From assembly GCF_030944625.1 (NCBI RefSeq), contig NZ_JAUSXY010000001.1:1550001-1614000 (forward strand): a stretch of DNA of 64,000 nt, in the 5' to 3' direction. The notes below the pieces were generated by a model. It saw nothing but the letters and a program-made list of their open reading frames with translations. It searched no databases and had not been told where the DNA came from. The position numbers and the translations under genes are program-made. The stretch is from Arthrobacter sp. SLBN-112 (GTDB taxonomy: Bacteria; Actinomycetota; Actinomycetes; Actinomycetales; Micrococcaceae). Below, piece by piece: positions 34,725-43,801 of this stretch (its first letter is position 1; the number at the start of each line of letters is the position of its first letter).

Positions 34725-36022
34725 TGCGGCCGCCGGGAACTCCCGGATTCCCGGCCCGGGAAACGGGCAGCGCGCCAGTGGCAGGAAGCGTCGGCGCACG
34801 GCGGAGCGCCCGGATCCTGGAAGCCAACCAGGCCGGCCGCACCGCGCGGGCGAAGGAGGCAGGCGGGGGAAGGCCAGTAGACGCCGGGCTGCTGGAATCG
34901 GTCCGCGAGTCGATGATGGCCGAGGCAGGGGCCGTGACGCCCTCACGGGTGGCTGCAGCGGTCCAGGCCACCGGCAAACTGCTGGGGACCGCCGGTTCGC
35001 TGGCCGCCGTGGAGCGGATCAGCGCCGAGCTCAACGGTCTGGGGCCGCTTCAGGAGCTCACCCGGGACCCGGCCGTCACGGATATCTTCGTCAACGCGCC
35101 CGGCTCCGTCTGGGTGGACCGGGGACGGGGCATCGAGCGCGTTTCCGTCCGGTTCGACGGTGAAGCCCAACTGCGGGCACTGGCCGGCAGGCTCGTGGCT
35201 GCCGGGGGCCGGCGCCTGGACGACGGCTCACCGTGCGTTGATGTAAGGCTTGCCGGCGGCTACCGTGTCCACGCCGTGTTGCCGCCGGTTTCCACGTCCG
35301 GGACGCTGTTGAGCATCCGCATCCGCCGGGAGCGGGTCTTCACCATGGGCGAGCTGCGTTCCGCCGGAATGTTCGGCCCGCAGGTGCAGGCAGTGCTGGA
35401 GGCAGTGGTGGCCAGGAGGTTGAGCTTCCTGGTCAGCGGGGCCACCGGTTCCGGCAAGACGACGCTGCTGTCCACCCTGTTGGGGCTGTGTGCGCCGGTT
35501 GAACGCCTCGTCCTGATCGAGGATGCGTCCGAGCTGAACCCCGTCCACCCGCACGTGGTGGCCCTTGAATCGCGCCACGGAAACCTTGAGGGCGGTGGGG
35601 CGGTGGACCTGGGGGAACTCGTCCGGCAGGCGCTGCGCATGCGCCCGGACCGGCTGGTGGTGGGTGAGTGCCGGGGTTCCGAAGTGCGCGAGCTCCTCAC
35701 CGCGATGAACACCGGCCACAGCGGTGGCGGCGGAACCATCCACGCCAACACCGCAACAGCGGTCCCGGCCAGGCTCACGGCACTCGGTGCCCTCGCCGGA
35801 TTGGGACCCGAGGCCGTGCGGCTCCAGGCGGCCAGCGCCCTGGACGTGGTCATCCATCTCGGCCGGACGCCCCGGGGCAGGGAAGTCCTCTGCGTGGGAC
35901 TTCTCAGCGACGGCCCCGAGGGCTTCCGCGTTGTGCCGGCCATCGAGGAAGCCGGAAAGCCAGGCCCGGCGTGGCTTGCGTTGGCCATCCGGTTGGGGAT
36001 GGACCCCGGGGAAGCCCTGTGA
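34721..36022 (+). CDS. tadA: TadA/CpaF secretion ATPase
   Basis: This 433-residue type II/IV secretion-family ATPase drives Flp pilus assembly. Visible motifs are Walker A (SGATGSGKTTLLS), the Asp box (IEDASELNP), Walker B (RMRPDRLVVGECRG) and the His box (GGGGTIHANT). The first 60 residues are a variable cytosolic extension. It is coupled to the upstream CpaE-like gene by overlap and to the downstream TadB gene through GTGA. A longer frame beginning at 34031 lies inside the upstream gene and is not used. Confidence 0.94.
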   Translation: MMRPPGTPGFPARETGSAPVAGSVGARRSARILEANQAGRTARAKEAGGGRPVDAGLLESVRESMMAEAGAVTPSRVAAAVQATGKLLGTAGSLAAVERISAELNGLGPLQELTRDPAVTDIFVNAPGSVWVDRGRGIERVSVRFDGEAQLRALAGRLVAAGGRRLDDGSPCVDVRLAGGYRVHAVLPPVSTSGTLLSIRIRRERVFTMGELRSAGMFGPQVQAVLEAVVARRLSFLVSGATGSGKTTLLSTLLGLCAPVERLVLIEDASELNPVHPHVVALESRHGNLEGGGAVDLGELVRQALRMRPDRLVVGECRGSEVRELLTAMNTGHSGGGGTIHANTATAVPARLTALGALAGLGPEAVRLQAASALDVVIHLGRTPRGREVLCVGLLSDGPEGFRVVPAIEEAGKPGPAWLALAIRLGMDPGEAL

Positions 36023-36816
36023 CGCTCATCCTTGCGGTGGTCCTGGGCGCCGCTGTGCTGCTCCTCAGGCCGCCGCGGCATGCGGCGACGAGGCTGCGCT
36101 CCGTGGTGCGCAATTCCCCGGGAACACAACGTTCCCCACGGCGCCGAATGTTGCCGTGGCTTCGGCGGGCGGCCCGCGGTTCGGGCGGTAAGGGCGGGTT
36201 GGGCCTGACCCTGGTGGTGCAGCAGTTGGCGGCGCTGCTCAGGGGCGGACGGACGCCCGGGCGGCTGTGGGACGAACTGTGGACCGTGTACGGCGTCCCC
36301 GGCGAACAGGCGCAGCGGCTCCAGGATGCCGCACGTCCCTCCGGGCCCGTGCTGTCGACGGGGTCAACCACAATCCTGGCGTCAGCGCGTGCAGCTGCGG
36401 CTACCGGAGCTCCGGTGTCGGCGGCTATCCGGCGGGTGCTTCCCACGGCATTCCCGGTCCGTGATCGTGAGGCCGGAACATGGACTGAGCTGGCGGCCTG
36501 CCTTGATATCGCTGAAGCCAGCGGATGCCCGCTCGCTGACGTGCTGACCAGGTTCGCGGCACAGCTGGAGGCAGCGGACGACGCCGATGCCGCCAGGCAA
36601 ACGGCCCTCGCGGGTCCCAAAGCCACGGTCCGCCTGCTGACCTGGCTTCCATTGATGGGACTTGGACTGGGTGCAGCCCTGGGCGTTGATCCGTTGGCCA
36701 CACTGCTGGGCACTCCCCTGGGACTGGCAGCACTGGTGGGCGGCGTAGTCCTCACCGTGGCGGGTCGGGCGTGGTCCGCCCGGCTCGTTTCGGCGGCCGC
36801 GGAGGCCGGGCCGTGA
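36019..36816 (+). CDS. tadB: TadB-like pilus assembly membrane protein
   Basis: This 265-residue protein has an N-terminal membrane segment (TLILAVVLGAAVLLL), a central GspF-type domain (LALLRGGRTP, then ACLDIAEASGCPLADVL) and two C-terminal hydrophobic helices. It would form part of the inner-membrane platform for the TadA motor. The GTG start overlaps the tadA stop in GTGA, and its own stop overlaps tadC in the same way. It is shorter than proteobacterial TadB, as expected for actinobacterial loci. Confidence 0.88.
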   Translation: MTLILAVVLGAAVLLLRPPRHAATRLRSVVRNSPGTQRSPRRRMLPWLRRAARGSGGKGGLGLTLVVQQLAALLRGGRTPGRLWDELWTVYGVPGEQAQRLQDAARPSGPVLSTGSTTILASARAAAATGAPVSAAIRRVLPTAFPVRDREAGTWTELAACLDIAEASGCPLADVLTRFAAQLEAADDADAARQTALAGPKATVRLLTWLPLMGLGLGAALGVDPLATLLGTPLGLAALVGGVVLTVAGRAWSARLVSAAAEAGP

Positions 36817-37421
36817 CGCCGGGATGGACCCCGGGGCTGGCGCTGTTCCTGCTCCTCACGGTGGCTGCATGGCTGGCATGTTCCGGCAGCGAACGGTCGC
36901 GCCAACGCCTGCGGCACCTGCGCCTGGACGCCGCGGGGGAGAAGCGCAGTGTTGTGGCTGCGGGGACCGAGGTCCGCCGCGGTACCGGGTTGAAGGACAC
37001 GGCCATGATGCTCGAACTTGTGGCGGCGATGCTGGATGCCGGGGCCGGAATTGGTCGCTCCCTGGAACTGGTGGCCGCTTCGGCCGCACCCCAGTACAGG
37101 GACTCACTGCGCCCGGTGGTCTCCGCACTGGCCATCGGCGCCGACTGGGAGACGGCGTGGCGCAGCTCTGCCGTTCGGCTCCCTGAGGTCCTGGAGCTCC
37201 GGGACGCATTGGGGTTTGCCGCGCTGACCGGCGCACCCTCATCCGCGATCCTTTACGCGCAGGCGGCAAGACTCCGGCGGGAGCGGTTCCGTGCCGCCGA
37301 AAAACGGGCCGCTTCGCTCGGCGTGAAGCTGGTGGTCCCGCTGGGCCTGTGCTCGCTCCCGGCATTCATCTGCCTGGGCGTCGTGCCGGTGCTGCTCGCC
37401 TTGGTTCCGTCGGGATCCTAG
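36813..37421 (+). CDS. tadC: TadC-like pilus assembly membrane protein
   Basis: This 202-residue protein has an N-terminal hydrophobic helix, a GspF-type core (MMLELVAAMLDAGAGIGRSLEL, with LRDALGFAALTGAP) and C-terminal membrane helices ending VLLALVPSGS. It pairs with TadB to form the platform. Start by GTG overlapping tadB. A 177-base gap with no gene follows before the pilin. Confidence 0.86.
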   Translation: MTPGWTPGLALFLLLTVAAWLACSGSERSRQRLRHLRLDAAGEKRSVVAAGTEVRRGTGLKDTAMMLELVAAMLDAGAGIGRSLELVAASAAPQYRDSLRPVVSALAIGADWETAWRSSAVRLPEVLELRDALGFAALTGAPSSAILYAQAARLRRERFRAAEKRAASLGVKLVVPLGLCSLPAFICLGVVPVLLALVPSGS

Positions 37422-37598
37422 GCCGCAGCCGACATTACCGGCGCCGTGCTCCTGGATTCCACAAGCCGTGGTCCTTTCCTCCACAAGGGGGCGGCGGCCC
37501 GGCTTTTCCACTTAGCAGACCCCATCCCTTACCGGCTGCAGCGCCGCCGGGAAGAGTCGAGGCAGCCGGGAATCACCGGCACCAACGAAAGGAAAAAC

Positions 37599-37982
37599 AT
37601 GTCAGTCACCCAGCACCGCCACTACTCCGCCGGAACGTCTGCGCTCGCCGAATCCGCGAAGGCCGGCACCGGACCTGGCGGACAAGGATTCGCCACCGAC
37701 GGCACCGAGCACGCTTCTGCGCCAGCCGGTTCTGTCCGGCACGGCTCCCCGGCCGCACCAGGCAATGTCGTGGAGCTCTACCCGGGATCGGGCCGCACCC
37801 GCCAGGGGAGCAGGCGCCGGGCCAGGCTGCTGGGCTCTGAAGCAGGCATGGCAACGGCGGAATATGCCATCGCCACCCTGGCGGCCGTCGGCTTCGCGGG
37901 GCTGCTCGTGTTCATCCTTCGCAGCGATGAAGTACGCGGCTTCCTGCTGAACCTGATCCGGACCGCGCTGGCCTTGCCGTGA
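37599..37982 (+). CDS. DUF4244 Flp-type pilin with an unusually long leader
   Basis: This 127-residue protein has only about 44 pilin-like residues at its end. The processing motif G83/M-A-T-A-E88-Y fits the Flp rule of Gly at the cut, Glu at +5 and Tyr at +6, followed by a hydrophobic helix (AIATLAAVGFAGLLVFIL). The 83 residues before the cut are Gly/Ala/Arg rich, far longer than usual Flp leaders. GAAAGG lies upstream of the ATG. The major pilin subunit of the Tad locus is its likely role. No prepilin peptidase gene is in the window. Its stop overlaps the tadE-like start in GTGA. Confidence 0.85.
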   Translation: MSVTQHRHYSAGTSALAESAKAGTGPGGQGFATDGTEHASAPAGSVRHGSPAAPGNVVELYPGSGRTRQGSRRRARLLGSEAGMATAEYAIATLAAVGFAGLLVFILRSDEVRGFLLNLIRTALALP

Positions 37983-38497
37983 CACGTCTGCTGCGGGCGC
38001 GGCGCCGTCGCAGCCCACGGAGGACCGAGCCAGCCCCGATGGCCAACCCGGTGGTGAGTTGGAGAAAGCCGGACACGGCCGATGCGCTGGCCCTGGGGAG
38101 TGCCAGGGGCGCGGTTACAGCCGAGTTCGCCGTGGCTCTGCCGGCCGTCCTGGCACTGCTTGCCATGCTGCTGGCAGGGGCCGCCGCAGGCATGACGCAA
38201 CTGCGGATCGAAGAAGGAGCCCGCGCCGGTGCCCGGGCCCTGGCCCGGGGCGAAGACCCCGGCGCTGTGGAACGGACGGTCAGGACCCTTGCCGGCGGAT
38301 CGGCAGCCGCGTCCATTGCGGCTGACGGCGAGTGGTTCAGCATCACCGTCACCGACCGCGTGTCGGGGCCCCTCGGAGCGTCCATTCCGTGGACTCTCAC
38401 CGCCCGAGCATCCACGCGGAGTGAGGCGCCGGGAACCGGAGCCGCAGGCGGGACCGCTCACGGCAGCGGCCTGACCGATGGCAAGGGCAACCGGTGA
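37979..38497 (+). CDS. tadE: TadE-like pseudopilin
   Basis: This 172-residue protein has a basic N-terminus and a prepilin-like site G44/AVTAE49F followed by a hydrophobic helix (VALPAVLALLAMLLAG). The extracellular part contains RIEEGARAGARALARGE. TadE-family pseudopilins prime or tune Flp pilus assembly. The GTG at 37979 overlaps the pilin stop; the ATG at 38039 is an alternative start that still keeps the processing site. Confidence 0.86.
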   Translation: MTRLLRARRRRSPRRTEPAPMANPVVSWRKPDTADALALGSARGAVTAEFAVALPAVLALLAMLLAGAAAGMTQLRIEEGARAGARALARGEDPGAVERTVRTLAGGSAAASIAADGEWFSITVTDRVSGPLGASIPWTLTARASTRSEAPGTGAAGGTAHGSGLTDGKGNR

Positions 38498-38958
38498 CGG
38501 GGGTGGGAACGGGCCACCCAGCTGCCGCCGGAGCGTGCCGCTGGGCCGTAGGGCAGCGCCACCCAGCTGCCGGTCCGGGGAACTGGCGAAGCGCGTCCTG
38601 CTGGCGGGGTGTGCACGATGGCCGCGAGCGTGGTTCAGGGACGGTCCTGGCTGCAGGGCTGGCGCTGGTGGTCATGACAGCCATGGCCGTCATGCTGTTG
38701 CTGGCCCAGTCAGCCGTGTTGGCCAGCAGGGCAGCTACGGCCGCGGACTTGGCGGCCCTGGCCGCGGCCGACGCCCTCCGCGGCATCACCACGGGGGAGC
38801 CCTGCACCATTGCGTCGGACGTGTCGGCCCGCCATGCGGCAACGCTGATCAGTTGCGTGGAGGGTGTGGGGCAGACGGTTGACGTGCGGACCGAGCTTAA
38901 CGAACGGTCGCTCTTGGGCGCCGCCACCGGCCATGCACGGGCCGGCCCTCCTCCGTAA
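38494..38958 (+). CDS. TadE/TadG-like (Rv3654c-type) secreted protein of the pilus locus
   Basis: This 154-residue protein has a polar N-terminus of about 45 residues, then GSGTVLAAGLALVVMTAMAV as a membrane or signal helix, then AATAADLAALAAADAL, typical of the Rv3654c-like group. Two cysteines (CTIAS and LISCVEG) may form a disulfide outside. It is the last gene of the Tad operon, coupled by GTGA to TadE. The following 80 bases before the convergent helicase show no clear terminator. Confidence 0.8.
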   Translation: MTGVGTGHPAAAGACRWAVGQRHPAAGPGNWRSASCWRGVHDGRERGSGTVLAAGLALVVMTAMAVMLLLAQSAVLASRAATAADLAALAAADALRGITTGEPCTIASDVSARHAATLISCVEGVGQTVDVRTELNERSLLGAATGHARAGPPP

Positions 38959-39038
38959 GATGCCGTCCTTGGGACGCCGGCGCGTGGCGTGTCGGTCCAG
39001 ACCCTCCCAGCACAATCCTTCAGCCCGGCACGTCCCGG

Positions 39039-41414
39039 TCAGCTCTTGGCGTGCTGCTCCACTCGGGTGGCTTCGGTGGCGTCTTTGAGCAGGACGTCCA
39101 GCAGGGTTACCGCCGCGGCCTTATCCAACGGGTTGTTCTTGTTGCCACACTTGGGCGACTGGACACACGATGGGCAACCGGTGTCACACTCGCAGGCCTG
39201 GATGGCACCCCGGGTGGCCGACAGCCACACCATGGCCTTGTCGAACCCCCGTTCGGCGAACCCGGCGCCCCCGGGGTGCCCGTCATACACGAAAATGGTG
39301 GGCACCCCGGTGTCGGCGTGCAGTGCCGTTGAGACTCCGCCGATGTCCCACCGGTCGCTGGACGCCACCAGGGGCAGGAGCCCAATCGCCGCGTGTTCGG
39401 CCGCATGGAGGGCGCCCGGGAACTGCGCCTCGATCAGGCCGGCCCCCGTCAGGGAACGGTTTTCCACCACGAACCACACCGCTTTGGTGAAAAGGTCCCG
39501 GGCGCCCAGCTCAAGCGGTTCCTCGCCCAGCACCTCGTTGGAAATCAGTGCCTTGCGCTGGAAGGAGACAACCTGGGTGGTGACCTTCACGTCGCCGAAG
39601 TGGACCGTCACGTCACCCCACTGCATGGTTCTCTGGGTCTCCAGCACCTCAATCTGTGTTACGTCCCGGGCGGTCGTGTAGTAGTCCGGGTTGGCCCGCC
39701 GCACCATGACGCAGTGGTCGTCTTCATTCAGGTCCTCCACCACGTAGGTATCGCCCTGGTGGACGTACACCGCGCCGGTGTGGGCCTGGTAGTGGGTCTG
39801 GGGTGAATCCATGGTTCCCAGGAGCGAACCGGTTTCGGCGTCAACGATGCTGACCGGGCCCCCTCCGTCGGCCCGGAGGTTGACCATGGCGGCGGCGCTC
39901 TGCGAATGGGTCCAGAACCAGCCGGCAGGTCGTCGCCGGAGGTAGCCTTGGGCTACCAGCCGGTCCAGGAGCATTTCCGCGGTATCGCCGAAGAGATCGA
40001 GTTCGGCCGGTCCCAGTGGAAGTTCCGCCGCCGCAGCACACAGGTGCGGTCCCAGGACATAGGGATTGGACGGGTCAAAGACCGTTGCTTCCACCGATAC
40101 GTCGAAGATAGCCTCGGGGTGGTTCACCAGGTACGTATCCAAGGGATCATCACTTGCCACGAAGGCGGCGATCGCGTCCTGGCCGGCCCGGCCCGCCCTG
40201 CCAATCTGCTGGAACAGGGAGGCCCGCGTCCCGGGCCATCCGGCCACCAGGACGGCATCGAGGCCGGAAATGTCGATTCCAAGCTCCAGGGCCGACGTAC
40301 TGGAAACACCCAGCAACTGGCCGGAACGCAGGGACCTCTCGACCGCCCGGCGTTCCTCCGGCAGGTACCCCGAACGGTACGCAGCCACCCGCTGCGGGAG
40401 GCTGGGATCCACTTCGTCGAGGAGCCGTTTGGTAATGGCGGAGATGGTCTCCGCGCCGCGTCGTGACTTGATGAACGCGATGGTGCGCACCTGCGCGGAG
40501 ACCAGGTTGGCCAGGAGGTCAGAGGTCTCGGCCACGGCCGTCCGCCGCTCCTTGGCACCGTTCTCGCCGCGGACGTCCGTCAGCGCCGGTTCCCAGAGGG
40601 CCACCGTCGTAGCACCGTGGGGCGAACAGTCGCGGGACACCGCCGTGACGGGGGCGCCAATCAGGCGCGAGAAGGAGACGTCGGGCTCCGAAGCCGTGGC
40701 GGACGCTGCAATGAACACCGGCTCCGGGAACGACGTTCCCGCCCCGTAGTAGGCGCAGATCCGGCGCAGCCGCCGCATCAGGTTGGCCACATGGGACCCG
40801 AACACGCCGCGGTAACTGTGGGCCTCATCCACGATGACATAGCGCAACCGGCGGAAGAACGCAGCCCACCACGCATGGTTGGGGAGGATGCCGAAGTGCA
40901 GCATGTCGGGGTTGGCAAGGATGAAATTCGCGTGGTCCCGGATCCAGCGGCGGGCAGATGGATCTGTATCCCCGTCATAGGTTTCCGCCCGGACCGTGGG
41001 CAGTTTCAAGGCGCGGATGGCATTCAACTGGTCCGCGGCCAGCGCCTTGGTGGGGGAGAGATACAGCGTCACGGCGCCATCGTCGTGGATCTTTCCGGGA
41101 TCCGCCAGCACCCTCAACTCGGACCGGTGGATCGCGTCCAGCGCCGGCAACTGGTACGCCAGCGATTTCCCGGACGCTGTTCCGGTGGCCACCACAACGT
41201 GCTGTCCCGCATGGGCTGCATTGGCCGCGTCCACCTGGTGCCGGTACGGCTCCCGGATGCCCAGCGACCCGTACGCCTCAACCAGGTCCGGGTGCATCCA
41301 CTCCGGCCAGGGCTCGTGAACCGCCTCGCGCGCCGGGATGGTGCGGACATGACGGAGCTGTTCCGGTTCCGGGCCGCGGCCCAGCAGGGGAATCAGGGAG
41401 TCATGGGGGGTCAC
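39039..41414 (-). CDS. DEAD/DEAH-box helicase with DUF1998 zinc-binding C-terminus (Hrq1/YprA-like)
   Basis: This is a 791-residue superfamily 2 helicase. Motif I is ATGTASGKSLAYQLPA, motif II DEAH lies in VIVDEAHSYRG, motif III is SATAS, and motif VI is QIGRAGRAGQ. The C-terminal DUF1998-type region ends with a four-cysteine cluster (CECDTGC, then CVQSPKC), which probably binds zinc. Hrq1-family proteins unwind DNA 3' to 5' and have been linked to crosslink repair. GTG start at 41414. In mycobacteria, from memory, an equivalent helicase gene (Rv3649) also stands beside the Tad/Ssd locus. Confidence 0.92.
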   Translation of the reverse strand: MTPHDSLIPLLGRGPEPEQLRHVRTIPAREAVHEPWPEWMHPDLVEAYGSLGIREPYRHQVDAANAAHAGQHVVVATGTASGKSLAYQLPALDAIHRSELRVLADPGKIHDDGAVTLYLSPTKALAADQLNAIRALKLPTVRAETYDGDTDPSARRWIRDHANFILANPDMLHFGILPNHAWWAAFFRRLRYVIVDEAHSYRGVFGSHVANLMRRLRRICAYYGAGTSFPEPVFIAASATASEPDVSFSRLIGAPVTAVSRDCSPHGATTVALWEPALTDVRGENGAKERRTAVAETSDLLANLVSAQVRTIAFIKSRRGAETISAITKRLLDEVDPSLPQRVAAYRSGYLPEERRAVERSLRSGQLLGVSSTSALELGIDISGLDAVLVAGWPGTRASLFQQIGRAGRAGQDAIAAFVASDDPLDTYLVNHPEAIFDVSVEATVFDPSNPYVLGPHLCAAAAELPLGPAELDLFGDTAEMLLDRLVAQGYLRRRPAGWFWTHSQSAAAMVNLRADGGGPVSIVDAETGSLLGTMDSPQTHYQAHTGAVYVHQGDTYVVEDLNEDDHCVMVRRANPDYYTTARDVTQIEVLETQRTMQWGDVTVHFGDVKVTTQVVSFQRKALISNEVLGEEPLELGARDLFTKAVWFVVENRSLTGAGLIEAQFPGALHAAEHAAIGLLPLVASSDRWDIGGVSTALHADTGVPTIFVYDGHPGGAGFAERGFDKAMVWLSATRGAIQACECDTGCPSCVQSPKCGNKNNPLDKAAAVTLLDVLLKDATEATRVEQHAKS

Positions 41415-41487
41415 CCCACCATTCTTTCACCCGGGACCAAGCCGGACCGCCGCGGTTCGCCAAACGCACAACCGGGCCCGCGGCAAT

Positions 41488-42180
41488 TCAGCTGAGCGAA
41501 AGATCCGCCCCGTCATGGGACGCCGAGATCATCAGGACACGGGCAACCGTGGTCCAGCCAAGGTGCGAGTACAGTTTTTGCCCGTCCGCGGACGCCAGCA
41601 GGAGTCCGGTGCGCACATCATGGCCGAAGGCCTGAGCCGCCAGGGCGCGCATGATGAAGCTGCCCAGGCCCCTGCGCTGGAATGCAGGCTCTGTGATGAT
41701 CTTGTCGAAGACCGCGGTGTCGCCCACGACGAACACCCTGCCGCTGGCCGCGATGTCATCCCCGGAGCGGACCTCTGCGTAGTGCACACCATCCTGCTCG
41801 AATGTGGACAGGCTCAGGTCGTCGTCGGAAAGCCAGGGATCCTCGGCGTCCTGGGTCTCCATGTCCACGATCATCATCGTCTGCGAATCCGAGGTGACGT
41901 TCAGCCCGTGCTTGGCCGCCAAAGCAGTGAACCGGGCGGGATCGTGCGTGAGGACGGTCAGTACCCGCGCGGGGGCTTCTGCCGTCTTGGCGGCCAGCTC
42001 GGCGAATTCTTCGGGGGTCGGTTCGGACGCAAAAACTTCCCAGTCCCCGCTGGTATCAGCCCGGAGCACGGCAGGGAACCGGCCCTCCGTTGAGGTCCGG
42101 TAGCCGCGACATCCGGCCCAGCCCGCAACCCACACTTGAAACAGGCCAGTGATGTCTTCAACCAGGGTTTCCTGACTCAT
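41488..42180 (-). CDS. GNAT-family N-acetyltransferase
   Basis: This is a 230-residue acetyltransferase. The acetyl-CoA-binding motif A is [18 protein letters not shown], followed by [18 protein letters not shown]. The N-terminal 100 residues are variable. The substrate is unknown. TAGTCT stands seven bases before the ATG at 42180, which supports this start over the longer frame from 42228 and suggests a leaderless transcript. It is divergent from trhO, 104 bases apart. Confidence 0.87.
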   Translation of the reverse strand: MSQETLVEDITGLFQVWVAGWAGCRGYRTSTEGRFPAVLRADTSGDWEVFASEPTPEEFAELAAKTAEAPARVLTVLTHDPARFTALAAKHGLNVTSDSQTMMIVDMETQDAEDPWLSDDDLSLSTFEQDGVHYAEVRSGDDIAASGRVFVVGDTAVFDKIITEPAFQRRGLGSFIMRALAAQAFGHDVRTGLLLASADGQKLYSHLGWTTVARVLMISASHDGADLSLS

Positions 42181-42187
42181 GGCATGA

Positions 42188-42193
42188 AGACTA
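42188..42193 (-). promoter_or_regulatory. Leaderless -10 box of the GNAT gene
   Basis: TAGTCT on the minus strand, then seven bases, then ATG. Confidence 0.55.
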
Positions 42194-42271
42194 TTCCAGC
42201 CCGATCGCCAGCAACAGGGGGTGGCCAAGTGCTTATGGAATTGTGATACGCGCCCGCCTCCAGCCCGGCGG

Positions 42272-42277
42272 TACCCT
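42272..42277 (+). promoter_or_regulatory. Leaderless -10 box of trhO
   Basis: TACCCT, then seven bases, then GTG at 42285. No ribosome-binding site precedes this start. Confidence 0.55.
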
Positions 42278-42284
42278 TAAATAC

Positions 42285-43181
42285 GTGGCTTTGAACCGAA
42301 TTGTGCTTTTTTACGGCTTTACCCCGATCGCGGATCCGGACGCTGTGCGGCTTTGGCAGCGCGCCCTCTGCGAGAAGCTCGGCCTGACCGGCCGCATCCT
42401 CATTTCCAAGGACGGGATCAACGCCACGGTGGGCGGGGAAATCGGCGCCGTCAAGCAATACGTCAAGACCACCCGCGAGTACCCCGGATTCCGTGGCATT
42501 GACGTGAAGTGGTCCGACGGCGGCGCGGAGGACTTTCCCAGGCTCAGCGTCAAGGTGCGGGACGAGATCGTCTCCTTCGGTGCGCCCGGCGAACTTACGG
42601 TGGACGCCAACGGCGTGGTGGGAGGCGGCAAGCACCTCAAACCCGAAGAACTGCACGAACTCGTGGACGCCAAGAAGCAGGGCGGCGAGGACGTGGTGTT
42701 CTTCGACGGCCGGAACGCCTTCGAAGCACAGATAGGCCGGTTCAAGGACGCCGTGGTCCCCGACGTCGCCACCACGCACGACTTCATCAAGGAACTCGAC
42801 TCCGGCAAGTACGACGCCCTCAAGGACAAGCCGGTGGTCACCTACTGCACCGGCGGCATCCGCTGCGAGGTGCTCTCCAGCCTGATGGTGAACCGCGGCT
42901 TCAAAGAGGTCTACCAGCTCGACGGCGGCATTGTCCGCTACGGTGAGGCGTTCAAGGACCAGGGGCTCTGGGAGGGCTCCCTCTACGTCTTCGACAAGCG
43001 CATGCACCTGGAGTTCAGCGAGGACGCCAAGACCATCGGCCAATGCGTCCGCTGCTCCGCACCCACCAGCAAATTCGAGAACTGCTCCAATCCCAGCTGC
43101 CGCACCTTGACGCTGTACTGCGCCGAGTGCGCCTCAAACCCGGAGACACTGCGTTGCCCCGAAGGCTGCGCGGCAGCCTGA
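42285..43181 (+). CDS. trhO: tRNA uridine-34 hydroxylase, rhodanese-like (TrhO/YceA family)
   Basis: This 298-residue protein of the UPF0176 family catalyses 5-hydroxyuridine formation at wobble U34 in characterised relatives. The N-terminal acylphosphatase-like domain has [13 protein letters not shown]. The rhodanese domain carries the active-site loop CTGGIRCE with the catalytic cysteine. The C-terminal Cys cluster ([18 protein letters not shown] and CAEC) likely binds zinc. I choose the GTG at 42285 because a -10 box lies seven bases ahead and earlier in-frame codons are not conserved-looking. Confidence 0.92.
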   Translation: MALNRIVLFYGFTPIADPDAVRLWQRALCEKLGLTGRILISKDGINATVGGEIGAVKQYVKTTREYPGFRGIDVKWSDGGAEDFPRLSVKVRDEIVSFGAPGELTVDANGVVGGGKHLKPEELHELVDAKKQGGEDVVFFDGRNAFEAQIGRFKDAVVPDVATTHDFIKELDSGKYDALKDKPVVTYCTGGIRCEVLSSLMVNRGFKEVYQLDGGIVRYGEAFKDQGLWEGSLYVFDKRMHLEFSEDAKTIGQCVRCSAPTSKFENCSNPSCRTLTLYCAECASNPETLRCPEGCAAA

Positions 43182-43189
43182 GCCGCGCT

Positions 43190-43750
43190 TTAAAGCTTGC
43201 GCAGCCGGAACGCATAATTCGCGGCACTGCCGGCTTCCAGCCGCACCGTCAGGACGCTCTTCGTGGACAAATAGAAGACGTTTTCGCGGTTGATGCCGCA
43301 CCGAAGGCCAAGATCCACCAGCGTCAGGGTCTCGGTGCTCACCGTGAACGTCACCCTGCGCTGGCTCCGGCAGGCAAGCGACAGGGTGTAGGTCCCGGTC
43401 TCCAGGACCGGTGATGCCACGGTCCGCACCTCGCCGGAACCCAGCAACCCGGCATCCGCCTGGACATTGGGTGCGGTGCTGTCCGGAAGCACCCGGGACA
43501 CCCAATCACCGAGGTCGGCGCCGCTGACCGGGTCCTGCTGCAGCGGATCGCGGGTGAAGGCCGGAACCGGGGCAACGGTGGCGCCCTGCACCGCGCCGGC
43601 CCGGCCGTCGTCGTACGTATATTCGCAGCCCGCCAGGGCACCTGCCGCAAGTACCAGTCCAAGGGCGACGGCGGCCGCCGGCCTCGGTGCCTTGGCCGCC
43701 CGTGCTGTCCCTTGGGGACGGAGCGCGGAGATCCTCCGCACGCTGGGCAT
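43190..43750 (-). CDS. Lipoprotein of unknown function, tandem paralogue A
   Basis: This 186-residue exported lipoprotein has a basic N-terminus, then a hydrophobic segment and the lipobox LAGC (Cys42). The mature domain has TGTYTLSLACRSQRRVTFTV and ends YAFRLRKL, resembling the neighbouring lipoprotein (GSYTLTAVCAGTGKAFFAV, ending YAYQLAPAQ). I do not recognise the family. TACAGT six bases before the ATG at 43750 supports this start over 43786. Stop codons of this gene and trhO are eight bases apart. Confidence 0.75.
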   Translation of the reverse strand: MPSVRRISALRPQGTARAAKAPRPAAAVALGLVLAAGALAGCEYTYDDGRAGAVQGATVAPVPAFTRDPLQQDPVSGADLGDWVSRVLPDSTAPNVQADAGLLGSGEVRTVASPVLETGTYTLSLACRSQRRVTFTVSTETLTLVDLGLRCGINRENVFYLSTKSVLTVRLEAGSAANYAFRLRKL

Positions 43751-43756
43751 AGTCCG

Positions 43757-43762
43757 ACTGTA
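43757..43762 (-). promoter_or_regulatory. Leaderless -10 box of lipoprotein A
   Basis: TACAGT, then six bases, then ATG on the minus strand. Confidence 0.45.
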
Positions 43763-43801
43763 TGCCCGCAACAGGCGGCGGGCCATAGCCGGAACCCGGC
43801 G

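Noticed and set aside
38959..39038. Possible terminator between the Tad operon and the helicase
   Set aside because: I looked for a stem with a T-run in these 80 bases and found only weak pairings.
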